From Sphingopyxis sp. (GTDB lineage: Bacteria > Pseudomonadota > Alphaproteobacteria > Sphingomonadales > Sphingomonadaceae), in contig NZ_JADIZJ010000021.1 of NCBI RefSeq assembly GCF_016704835.1, positions 62,001 to 126,000 on the forward strand: a stretch of 64,000 nt of DNA. The letters run 5' to 3'. Below the pieces are notes generated by a model that was not told the origin of the DNA, did not search any database, and worked only from the letters and a program-made list of their open reading frames with translations. Positions 1 to 8,797 of this stretch are shown here, piece by piece. The position numbers were made by a program, and so were the translations under genes. Numbering within the stretch: the stretch's first letter is position 1; every line of letters begins with the position of its first letter.

Positions 1-643
1 CAACAAGCTGCGGTCGGACATCGCGAACGAGTAGGGTGCCGTAAAAGCTGACGTCGCCGCCGCTGCACCCGGCAGCGATGACCCGCGGTGCGACCAGCGC
101 CAGCTTGCCAGTGAAGTCCCGGCGCAAATTGCCGCCGCCGTTCAGTGCCGCGCCGACGTTGCCCCATGGCGTTGCGACGCGCGCCCGCGCATCGCGCAAC
201 ACGACGGTCAGGTCGGGCAAGGCAAAGACATCGGTGCTTGTTGGATCGCGAAATTTGTCGAGCGCCCCGAACGACAGGCGATCATCGACGAAGCGGCCAT
301 AAAGCCGGACACCCTCGGCGCGGATTTCGGTCACATAGGGGCCAGACCAGCCGTAGCCCAGCAGCACCTCGACCTTTTTCGCGATCAGATCGGGGTTGTT
401 GGGATCTCCGATCACGACATTCGACAGCCGCTCGCTGCGGAAACCGATCGCATCGATCTGATATTGTGCCGGGACGCCCCTACTGCCGAGTTCATCGCTG
501 ATAAAACGGTCGGCAATCGGCTCACGCGCCACCCACACGCCAGCGATCACCACGATGACCGCACCTGCGGTCATCCATCGCTTCTTGAACAGCACCGTCC
601 GGTGATGCCATTCGCGCCGCGGGGTGTCCTCCGCCTCAGTCAT
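1..643 (-). CDS. YdbH-like envelope (AsmA-like/intermembrane transport) protein, N-terminal part
   Basis: About 214 residues are visible; the C-terminus lies beyond the left edge. The ATG at 643 is followed by a short cytoplasmic stretch, one hydrophobic segment at about residues 24-40, and then a periplasmic region with the phrases DELGSRGVPAQYQIDAIGF and NVVIGDPNNPDLIA. These resemble the start of the roughly 1000-residue sphingomonad YdbH-family proteins, which have an AsmA-like build and are linked to lipid transport between the two membranes. Assignment is from memory of the family's N-terminus only. The usual partners YnbE and YdbL, if present, would lie outside the window. Confidence 0.6.
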   Translation of the reverse strand, partial: MTEAEDTPRREWHHRTVLFKKRWMTAGAVIVVIAGVWVAREPIADRFISDELGSRGVPAQYQIDAIGFRSERLSNVVIGDPNNPDLIAKKVEVLLGYGWSGPYVTEIRAEGVRLYGRFVDDRLSFGALDKFRDPTSTDVFALPDLTVVLRDARARVATPWGNVGAALNGGGNLRRDFTGKLALVAPRVIAAGCSGGDVSFYGTLLVRDVRPQLV

Positions 644-845
644 GACGGGGCCGCGACATGCAGGAATTGGAGCGAGATGGCAGGGCGGCAGATGACGTCA
701 TGGCGTTCAATGCGTCCCTCGGCCCGCCGGTTTCTATCAAAGCAACGCCGGGGATCCCGTTTCGCTGCAACAAATTGGTGCGGATCGCCATCATCTGTGT
801 CCTATGCCCGTTGAGTGAGCCTCACAAGGCGGTTATTCGAGCGCG

Positions 846-1543
846 ATGGCCGATGCCGACGCCTCCGATGCCACGCCCGATCACGCCGGGCACGGCGCAC
901 GTCGGCGCGGTCGCTTGCTTGACGGTAACGTGGACGGCATGGCCGACCATGAGCTCGTCGAATATCTGCCCGCGCTGGCCGTCCCGCGCCGCGACGCCAA
1001 GCTGCTCGCCAAGGCGCTGCTGCGCGAATTCGGTTCGCTGGCGCAGCTGATCAGCGCCGTTCCAGATCTGCTTCGCCGCGTCGATGGATTGGGGGACACC
1101 GGGAGCGCGGTGTCGAAGATCGTCCAGGCCGCCAGCCTGCCGCTGCGCATGGGCGAATTTCGCGACAAGACCGTTTGTCGGGTTGGGACGCGCTGCTCGA
1201 CTGACTGCGCGCCGACATGGGACCGATCGATATCGAGCGCGTGCTCGTCTTGTATCTCAATTCGAGCAACATGCCGATCCGCGACGAACTGGCGAGCAAA
1301 GGGTCGATCGAACAGTCGGCCATCGATGTCCGCGACGTCGTCAAGCGCGCGCTTGAACTTGGCACGTCGGCGATCATCCTCGTCCACAATCACCCCAGCG
1401 GCAGCCCCGAACCCAGTCGTCAGAATATGGCGATCACCCGGGAAATCGACGATGCCGCGAGCAGGCTGGGGACAGCATTGCACGACCATATCGCCATCGG
1501 CGGATCGGAAGATTGCAGTTTCCGGGCGATAGGGATTTTATAA
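846..1543 (+). pseudogene. radC: radC-like JAMM-domain gene, frameshifted and with an in-frame stop
   Basis: The first part (846 to about 1175) encodes the RadC N-terminal helix-hairpin-helix region, with MADHELVEYLPALAVPRRD and FGSLAQLISAVPDLLRRVDG. At about 1175 the reading frame is lost; adding one base restores LSGWDALLD, followed by an in-frame TGA at 1202-1204 and then the JAMM domain to 1543. In that domain the metal motif HxHx7SxxD reads HNHPSGSPEPSRQN, so the last ligand Asp is replaced by Asn. Two frame lesions plus a lost ligand point to a decayed gene. Intact RadC homologues are about 220-230 residues. The open pieces are 846-1532 and 1217-1543. Confidence 0.85.
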
Positions 1544-1555
1544 GACGAAACAGAA

Positions 1556-1583
1556 ACAGCCGCCGGATTTCTCCGACGGCTGT
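1556..1583 (-). terminator. Rho-independent terminator of the EF-hand gene
   Basis: The 7-bp arms ACAGCCG and CGGCTGT enclose a loop. On the minus strand, downstream of the EF-hand gene stop at 1604, the hairpin is followed by a T-rich tract. It lies between two convergent genes. Confidence 0.6.
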
Positions 1584-1603
1584 ACCACCCCGCGTAACGC
1601 TGA

Positions 1604-2101
1604 CTATGCGCCGCGTGTAAGGAACCCGGTCAGTTCGGACTTGTTGACCGCGCCCGACTTGTCGCCATCGGCGGCGGCAAAGGCCTGACCAATCCACGTC
1701 TTCACCTCGGCCGATTCGGGATCGACGCCCGGCTCGGTCGCGGCGCGCAGCTTCTTCATCCACGTCGCAAATTCCGCATTGTTCAGATCGCCGTTGGCAT
1801 CAGCATCATAGGTGGGAAATTCCTTATCGACGATTTGCGCGATTTGGGTCGGCGTGGCCGACGCTGCCGCGCCAGCAGGTGCAGGCTCCGTCGCTGCCGG
1901 GGGACTCGATGCAGCGGGGGCGGGCGCCGACGCATCAGGGGCCGGTGCCGGTGCCGGCTCAGTCGGCATAGTCGAATCGGGCATCGTTGCCGGTTCGGTC
2001 GCCGTCGTCGGGGCAGCCGGATCCACAGCGGGGGCGGTCGTCTGGGCGATCACCGGGAAACTTACGGCAGCGGCGCCGATCAAAAGCATCTGTTTCAACA
2101 T
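1604..2101 (-). CDS. Periplasmic EF-hand protein with Ala/Pro-rich linker
   Basis: 165 residues. A cleavable signal peptide (MLKQMLLIGAAAVSFPVIAQ) is followed by a low-complexity Ala/Pro/Thr/Glu stretch at about residues 21-85 and two EF-hand loops at the C-terminus. Loop 1 (residues 99-110) is DADANGDLNNAE, with acidic ligands at positions 1, 3 and 7 and Glu at 12. Loop 2 (145-156) is DGDKSGAVNKSE, with Asp at 1 and 3 and Glu at 12. Calcium binding is likely; the role is unknown. The start has a good AGGAG site. The gene upstream at 2131-2427 shares its leader almost exactly, so the two look like tandem duplicates. Confidence 0.8.
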   Translation of the reverse strand: MLKQMLLIGAAAVSFPVIAQTTAPAVDPAAPTTATEPATMPDSTMPTEPAPAPAPDASAPAPAASSPPAATEPAPAGAAASATPTQIAQIVDKEFPTYDADANGDLNNAEFATWMKKLRAATEPGVDPESAEVKTWIGQAFAAADGDKSGAVNKSELTGFLTRGA

Positions 2102-2130
2102 TGTTGTTCTCCTAAGTTATTCGTTGGATG

Positions 2131-2427
2131 TTATTCCGGGTCCGGTTCGGGGGTCGGTTCGGGTTCCGGAGCAGGCTGGTCAGCCGGCGGGTTCGGCTCG
2201 GCTGCCGGGGGCGTGTCGGTCGGCATGGCGTCCTCAGTTGGGGCCGTGTCGTCCGTGGGATTGGCGTTGTCGGCGGGCTTTTCATCCGGCGCCGGTGCTG
2301 TGGTATCGGTGGGCGCGGGCGGCGTCTGACTGGTCGGTGCCGGTTCCTCGCCCGGCGGGGGAGTCGTCTGCGCCAGCGCAGGGAAGCTCACGGCCGCCGC
2401 GCCGATCAAAAGCATTTGTTTCAACAC
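2131..2427 (-). CDS. Secreted Pro/Glu/Asp-rich small protein, paralogue of the EF-hand protein leader
   Basis: 98 residues from a GTG start at 2427, chosen because an AAAGGAGAA site lies just upstream and a signal peptide follows (LKQMLLIGAAAVSFPALAQ). The signal peptide matches the neighbouring EF-hand protein nearly residue for residue. The mature part is acidic and Pro-rich, repeating Pro, Thr, Asp and Glu, with no EF-hand or other known fold. It sits 29 bp upstream of the EF-hand gene on the same strand, so they are probably co-transcribed. It may be a duplicate that lost its EF-hands. Function unknown. Confidence 0.6.
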   Translation of the reverse strand: MLKQMLLIGAAAVSFPALAQTTPPPGEEPAPTSQTPPAPTDTTAPAPDEKPADNANPTDDTAPTEDAMPTDTPPAAEPNPPADQPAPEPEPTPEPDPE

Positions 2428-2626
2428 AGAATTTCTCCTTTCGCGGCGACTTTGTGGGTGTTTGCGACCCGTCGCCTGTTTTAATGGGGCATCTAAGCAA
2501 CCGCCGGGTCCCGGCATGGTTGCCCGACCACGGCATTTGGCGAAACGCCTTGTCCCTGCTACGGGGCGGCCCGTCACGGTTCCGCTGCGATTGTGCGACA
2601 GAGCGCCCTTAAAGGAAGGAAATTCA

Positions 2627-3943
<1,317 letters not shown>

Positions 3944-4008
3944 CCGGACTGGAAAGCCGCGCCAATCTGGCATAGGGTCGTCATCAACCGACAGAGGAGC
4001 ATGGAATA

Positions 4009-4356
4009 GTGGGAATTCTGCGGACGATCATCTGGGTCTTGCTGACCGCCGTGCTGGTGATTTTTGCCATGGCGAACTGGCTTGCCGTCACGGTCACCAT
4101 CTGGCCGGGGCAGGTGCTCGACACCAAATTGCCCGTGCTGATCCTGGCATCCTTTCTGATCGGAAGCGTGCCGATGTGGATCGCGCTGCGCACCACCCGT
4201 TGGTCGCTCAAACGCCGTCTCGACGCCAGCGAGCGTCAGCTCGCCGATATGCGCGCGCTCGCCAACCGCCCCGTCGAGGCCGCGCCGGTGGTGGCGCCCG
4301 CCCCCGCGCCAGCCCCCGGAACCGCCTCCCCAACCCTGCCACTGGATATTCCATGA
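4009..4356 (+). CDS. lapA: LapA-domain (DUF1049) inner-membrane protein
   Basis: 115 residues with a GTG start behind a GAGGAGC site. Two hydrophobic segments, at about residues 5-25 and 42-62, flank a short periplasmic loop (VTVTIWPGQVLDTKLP). A basic, helical cytoplasmic tail (KRRLDASERQLADMRALA) and a Pro/Ala-rich end follow. This is the LapA/DUF1049 layout, which in enterobacteria takes part in lipopolysaccharide assembly control. The stop overlaps the pyrF start as ATGA, so translation is coupled. The gene symbol is by family only. Confidence 0.75.
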   Translation: MGILRTIIWVLLTAVLVIFAMANWLAVTVTIWPGQVLDTKLPVLILASFLIGSVPMWIALRTTRWSLKRRLDASERQLADMRALANRPVEAAPVVAPAPAPAPGTASPTLPLDIP

Positions 4357-5027
4357 GCTCGCCGCTTTATCTCGCCATCGACAATCCGCACCTCGACGCC
4401 GCCGTCGCGCTGGCGCAAAAGGTTCGGCATCATGTCGGCGGGTTAAAGCTCGGGCTCGAATTCTTCTGCGCCAACGGTCATCACGGCGTCCATGAAATGG
4501 CGAAGCTCGGCCTGCCGATCTTCCTTGACCTCAAGCTCCACGACATTCCCAACACCGTCGCCAAGGCGATCCAGGCGCTGCGCCCGCTCGAACCCGCAAT
4601 ACTGACCGTGCATGCTGCTGGCGGCCGCGCGATGCTCGAAGAGGCGAAAGCCGTGGCGGGGCTCAGCACCAAGGTGGTCGCCGTGACCGTGCTAACCAGC
4701 CTCGACGCGCCCGATCTCGACGACATCGGCATCGGCGGCACTCCGCACGACCAGGTCGTCCGCCTCGCCGCACTGGCGCGCGAAGCCGGGCTCGACGGCA
4801 TCGTCTGCTCGGGTCAGGAAGTGAAAGCGGCGCGCAAGGCGTGGCCAGGCGGTTTCTTCGTCGTCCCTGGAGTGCGCCCCTCGAACGGCAGCGCGGGCGA
4901 CCAGAAACGCGTCGTCACTCCGGCACAGGCGATGGCCGATGGCGCCTCGATCCTGGTGGTCGGCCGCCCGATCAGTCAGTCCCCCGACCCCGACCTCGCG
5001 GCGCGCGAAATCGAAGCGACGCTGTAA
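4353..5027 (+). CDS. pyrF: Orotidine 5'-phosphate decarboxylase
   Basis: 224 residues. It makes UMP from OMP, the last step of de novo pyrimidine synthesis. The TIM-barrel active-site motif DLKLHDIPNTV is intact, with the catalytic Asp/Lys/Asp set, and the C-terminal phosphate loop VVPGVRP and GRPIS are present. The start overlaps the lapA stop by four bases. trpF follows after a 115-bp gap that holds a palindromic repeat. Confidence 0.96.
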   Translation: MSSPLYLAIDNPHLDAAVALAQKVRHHVGGLKLGLEFFCANGHHGVHEMAKLGLPIFLDLKLHDIPNTVAKAIQALRPLEPAILTVHAAGGRAMLEEAKAVAGLSTKVVAVTVLTSLDAPDLDDIGIGGTPHDQVVRLAALAREAGLDGIVCSGQEVKAARKAWPGGFFVVPGVRPSNGSAGDQKRVVTPAQAMADGASILVVGRPISQSPDPDLAAREIEATL

Positions 5028-5043
5028 GCTCCTCCCCATTTCT

Positions 5044-5123
5044 CGTTCGTGTCGAGCGACGGCGAGACACCCATCGGACCAACGCATTGCCGAGGGGCAT
5101 CTCGATTTTGCTCGATGCGAACG
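5044..5123. repeat. Imperfect palindromic intergenic repeat between pyrF and trpF
   Basis: The left arm CGTTCGTGTCGAGCGA and the right arm ending GCTCGATGCGAACG are imperfect inverted copies about 80 bp apart end to end. They can form a long hairpin in the pyrF-trpF gap. The arms have the form of dispersed palindromes common between sphingomonad genes. It may act as an attenuator or be a passive repeat. Confidence 0.55.
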
Positions 5124-5142
5124 GATAGCTTGAGTCAGTAAC

Positions 5143-5772
5143 ATGTCCCTACTCGTGAAAATCTGTGGCCTTTCCACCCCTGCGACCGTCGACGCCGCCA
5201 TCGCACATGGCGCGACCCACATCGGCCTCGTCCATTACGAGCCGAGCCCGCGCCACGTCGATCTCAAGACCGCAGCGGAACTGCGCAAACGCGCCGGCCG
5301 CCACGTCCAGGTCGCACTGCTGCTCGTCAACGCTCCGCAGCAACTGACCGCCGATGCGCTGGCCTCGGTGCGTCCCGACATCATTCAGTTCCATGGCAAT
5401 GAAAGCCCCGAATGGCTTGCTGTGGTCAAGCGGCTGGCGCCCGCGCAGGTTTGGAAAGCTGTCGGTCTGAAGGATGCTGGAACGCTGGATCGGATACAGA
5501 AGTATCAGGGCGCCGCCGACCGTATCCTTTTCGACGCCCCTGCAGCCGCGCTCCCCGGCGGCACAGGCACGCGCTTCGACTGGTCGCTGCTCAAGAATCA
5601 TCGCCACACCATGGATTGGGGCGTCGCGGGCGGTCTGACGCCTGCGAACGTCGCCGAAGCGATCGCTGCGACCGGCGCGCCGCTGGTCGATGTGTCATCC
5701 GGGGTCGAAAGCGCCCCGGGCGTGAAGGATGTGGACAAGATCGCCGCTTTCCTTAAAGCGGCGCGGTCATGA
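5143..5772 (+). CDS. trpF: Phosphoribosylanthranilate isomerase
   Basis: 209 residues. It catalyses the Amadori rearrangement of phosphoribosylanthranilate in tryptophan synthesis. The N-terminus has VKICGLSTPATVDAA with the catalytic Cys, and the middle has VDVSSGVESAPGVKD, the phosphate-binding end of the barrel. The stop overlaps the trpB start as ATGA. Confidence 0.96.
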   Translation: MSLLVKICGLSTPATVDAAIAHGATHIGLVHYEPSPRHVDLKTAAELRKRAGRHVQVALLLVNAPQQLTADALASVRPDIIQFHGNESPEWLAVVKRLAPAQVWKAVGLKDAGTLDRIQKYQGAADRILFDAPAAALPGGTGTRFDWSLLKNHRHTMDWGVAGGLTPANVAEAIAATGAPLVDVSSGVESAPGVKDVDKIAAFLKAARS

Positions 5773-7034
5773 GCACCCAATCCACCAGCTTTAGCAGTCA
5801 GCCCCCCGCGCACGCGAATAGCCTGCGCCAACAACCTGACTCGCGCGGCCATTTCGGGATTTTCGGTGGGCGCTTTGTCGCCGAGACGCTGATGCCGCTC
5901 GTCCTCGACCTCGAACGCGAATATCGCGCCGCGCAGAACGACCCTGCCTTCGCAGCCGAATTCGACGATCTGCTCAGCCACTATGTCGGTCGTCCCAGCC
6001 CGCTCTATTATGCCGAGCGGCTGACCGATGAACTGCGCAAGGACGCCCCCGCGGGCAAGGGCGCGCAAATCTGGTTCAAACGCGACGAACTCAATCACAC
6101 CGGCGCGCACAAGATCAACAATTGCATCGGGCAGATCCTGCTCGCGCGCCGCATGGGCAAGACGCGGATCATCGCCGAAACCGGTGCAGGTCAGCACGGC
6201 GTCGCGACCGCGACCGTCTGCGCGCGCTTTGGCCTGCCGTGTGTCATCTACATGGGCGCGCGCGACATGGAACGGCAGCAGCCGAATGTGTTCCGCATGA
6301 AACTGCTCGGCGCCGAGGTGATCGGCGTCGAAAGCGGCGCCCGGACACTGAAGGACGCGATGAACGAGGCGCTGCGCGACTGGGTCGCCAATGTCCACGA
6401 CACCTTTTACATCATCGGTACTGCCGCCGGCCCGCACCCCTATCCCGAACTTGTTCGCGATTTTCAGAGCGTGATCGGTAAGGAAGCACGCGCGCAATTG
6501 CTCGAACGCACCGGGCGCCTGCCCGACCTGCTCGTCGCCGCGATCGGCGGTGGGTCGAATGCGATTGGGCTGTTCCACCCCTTCCTTGACGATCCCTCGG
6601 TCAAGATGCTCGGCGTCGAAGCTGCGGGCCATGGGCTCGACAAGGAACATGCCGCCAGCCTCGCGGGCGGTTCGCCCGGCATCCTCCATGGCAACCGCAC
6701 CTACCTGCTTCAAGACGAAGACGGCCAGATCGACGAAGCCCATTCGATCAGCGCCGGGCTCGATTATCCCGGTATCGGCCCCGAACATGCGTGGCTGCGC
6801 GACATTGGCCGCGTAGACTACACCAGCGCGACCGACAAAGACGCGCTCGACGCCTTTCAACTGCTCTGCCGCACCGAAGGCATCATCCCCGCGCTCGAAC
6901 CGGCGCACGCGATCGCCGCCGTTACGAAGGTGGCGCTGGAAATGGACCGCGACGCGATCATCGTTGCCAACCTGTGTGGGCGTGGCGACAAGGACATCTT
7001 CACCGTCGCCGAGGCGCTGGGGACGCAGATATGA
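5769..7034 (+). CDS. trpB: Tryptophan synthase beta chain
   Basis: 421 residues, a PLP enzyme that joins indole and serine. The PLP lysine is Lys115 in HTGAHKINNC, and the phosphate-binding loop is GGGSNAIG. Length is typical, with a slightly long N-terminal tail of about 25 residues. It is translationally coupled at both ends (ATGA with trpF and with trpA), so trpFBA is one unit. Confidence 0.97.
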   Translation: MSTQSTSFSSQPPAHANSLRQQPDSRGHFGIFGGRFVAETLMPLVLDLEREYRAAQNDPAFAAEFDDLLSHYVGRPSPLYYAERLTDELRKDAPAGKGAQIWFKRDELNHTGAHKINNCIGQILLARRMGKTRIIAETGAGQHGVATATVCARFGLPCVIYMGARDMERQQPNVFRMKLLGAEVIGVESGARTLKDAMNEALRDWVANVHDTFYIIGTAAGPHPYPELVRDFQSVIGKEARAQLLERTGRLPDLLVAAIGGGSNAIGLFHPFLDDPSVKMLGVEAAGHGLDKEHAASLAGGSPGILHGNRTYLLQDEDGQIDEAHSISAGLDYPGIGPEHAWLRDIGRVDYTSATDKDALDAFQLLCRTEGIIPALEPAHAIAAVTKVALEMDRDAIIVANLCGRGDKDIFTVAEALGTQI

Positions 7035-7822
7035 GCCGCTTCGCTGCCGCCTTCACCAAGCCTCATGCCGCGCTCGTCACCTTTGTCACCGCGGGTGACG
7101 GCCACACCGCCGCCATCCTCGACGCGCTCGTCGCGGGGGGCGCCGATGTGATCGAACTCGGCATGCCGTTCACCGATCCGATGGCCGACGGACCGGCGAT
7201 CCAGGCGGCCAATCTGCGCAGTTTTGCCGCGGGCACGAAGACCGCGGACATATTTGCAATCGCCAAAGGCTTTCGTGCGCGCCATCCCGACATCCCACTC
7301 GTGCTGATGGGTTATGCGAACCCGATGACCCGGCGCGGTGCCGACTGGTTTGCCGCGGCCTGCCAGGATGCGGGCGTCGATGGCGTGATCTGCGTCGATA
7401 TTCCGTTCGAGGAAGACGACAGCCTTGGCCCCGCGCTGCGCGCCGCCGGGGTTGACCAGATCCGCCTCGCCACCCCGACCACCGACGTGGCGCGCCTGCC
7501 CGCGGTGCTCGATGGCGCGGGCGGTTTCCTTTACTATGTCAGCGTTGCGGGGATCACCGGACTGCAACAGGCGGCGCAGGCAAGCATCGAGGAAGCGGTC
7601 GCACGCCTTCGCGCCCAGACTGCTCTGCCAATCGCGGTCGGCTTCGGCGTCCGCACCCCCGACCAGGCCGCACAGATCGCCAGGGTCGCCGACGGCGTCG
7701 TCGTCGGCTCGGCGCTCGTCGAGATCGTTGCGCAGCATGGTGCCGACGCGCCGCGCCACATCGAAACCTTCACCCGCAGCCTTGCCGCTGCTATCCACGG
7801 TGCAAAGGAGATTGCCGCATGA
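7031..7822 (+). CDS. trpA: Tryptophan synthase alpha chain
   Basis: 263 residues. It cleaves indole-3-glycerol phosphate and channels indole to TrpB. The signature VIELGMPFTDPMADGPAIQ carries the catalytic Glu, and the second catalytic Asp lies in the short segment around VDIPFEE. The start ATG at 7031 overlaps the trpB stop, and the stop overlaps the accD start. Confidence 0.97.
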   Translation: MSRFAAAFTKPHAALVTFVTAGDGHTAAILDALVAGGADVIELGMPFTDPMADGPAIQAANLRSFAAGTKTADIFAIAKGFRARHPDIPLVLMGYANPMTRRGADWFAAACQDAGVDGVICVDIPFEEDDSLGPALRAAGVDQIRLATPTTDVARLPAVLDGAGGFLYYVSVAGITGLQQAAQASIEEAVARLRAQTALPIAVGFGVRTPDQAAQIARVADGVVVGSALVEIVAQHGADAPRHIETFTRSLAAAIHGAKEIAA

Positions 7823-8670
7823 GCTGGCTCGACCGCGTCCGCAATGCCCTGCCCTTCACGGCGAAGCGCGATACCGCCGACAATCTGTGGCACAAATGCC
7901 GCCAGTGCCAGCAGATGGTGTTCGTCAAGGAATGGGAAGACAATCTCAACGTCTGCCCGCGCTGCGACCATCATGACCGCATCGGCGCGACCGAGCGTTT
8001 TGCGCAGCTGTTCGACGGCGGTCAGCACGAAATCCTGCCCGCCCCCGCGGCACCCGAGGATCCGCTGAAATTCCGCGATACCAAAAAATATGTTGACCGG
8101 ATCAAGGCGGCGCGCGCCCAGACCGGCGATCGCGACGCCTATCAGAATGCATTCGGCCGCATTGGCAGCCAGCCCGCGGTCGTCGGCGTCCAGGATTTCG
8201 CCTTCATGGGCGGCTCGATGGGCGTCGCCGTCGGCGAAGCCTTTGTCGCCGGGGTCGAACAGGCGATCAAGCGCGGCTGCCCCTATATCGCGATCACCGC
8301 CGCCGGCGGCGCGCGGATGCAGGAAGGCACGCTGTCGCTGATGCAGATGCCGCGTGCTACCGTAGCCTTGGCCCGCCTTCGCCGCGCCGGCCTGCCCTAT
8401 ATCGTGCTGCTCACCGATCCGACGACCGGCGGCGTGACCGCCAGCTATGCGATGCTCGGCGACGTCCAGATCAGCGAACCCAAGGCGCTGATCGGATTCG
8501 CCGGCCAGCGCGTGATCGAAAATACGATCCGCGAAAAACTGCCCGAAGGCTTCCAGCGCGCCGAATATCTGCTCGATCACGGGATGATCGACATGGTGGT
8601 GCATCGCAAGGAGCTGCCGGAAACGCTGGGGCGGTTGATCGGCTATCTGGCGCCGGAAAAGGCGGCTTAA
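7819..8670 (+). CDS. accD: Acetyl-CoA carboxylase carboxyltransferase subunit beta
   Basis: 283 residues. With AccA it transfers the carboxyl group from biotin to acetyl-CoA in the first step of fatty acid synthesis. The N-terminal zinc ribbon has two CxxC pairs (CRQC and CPRC), and the crotonase-like core has ITAAGGARMQEG and TDPTTGGVTASYA. The trpA-accD-folC order is common in proteobacteria. A palindromic repeat separates it from folC. Confidence 0.97.
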   Translation: MSWLDRVRNALPFTAKRDTADNLWHKCRQCQQMVFVKEWEDNLNVCPRCDHHDRIGATERFAQLFDGGQHEILPAPAAPEDPLKFRDTKKYVDRIKAARAQTGDRDAYQNAFGRIGSQPAVVGVQDFAFMGGSMGVAVGEAFVAGVEQAIKRGCPYIAITAAGGARMQEGTLSLMQMPRATVALARLRRAGLPYIVLLTDPTTGGVTASYAMLGDVQISEPKALIGFAGQRVIENTIREKLPEGFQRAEYLLDHGMIDMVVHRKELPETLGRLIGYLAPEKAA

Positions 8671-8683
8671 CGTACACAAATAT

Positions 8684-8777
8684 CGTCATTGCGAGGACCC
8701 CGGACTTGATCCGAGGGACGCGGCAATCCAGAGCAGCCGTAAACCGCTCTGAATTGCTTCACTTCGCTCGCAATCAG
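8684..8777. repeat. Palindromic dispersed repeat between accD and folC
   Basis: The element starts CGTCATTGCGAG and ends with the inverse CTCGCAAT. Inside, GCAATCCAGAGC (8723-8734) pairs with GCTCTGAATTGC (8746-8757) with one mismatch. This matches a widespread palindrome class of alphaproteobacterial intergenic DNA. It fills the gap and may form a hairpin in the accD-folC transcript. Confidence 0.65.
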
Positions 8778-8797
8778 GGAATTCTTTGAGGCACCTA

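Noticed and set aside
5598..6908. Long minus-strand frame opposite trpB
   Set aside because: It lies wholly inside trpF/trpB and has the Arg/Gly/Ala/Asp-rich look of a GC-rich antisense frame; no family motif.
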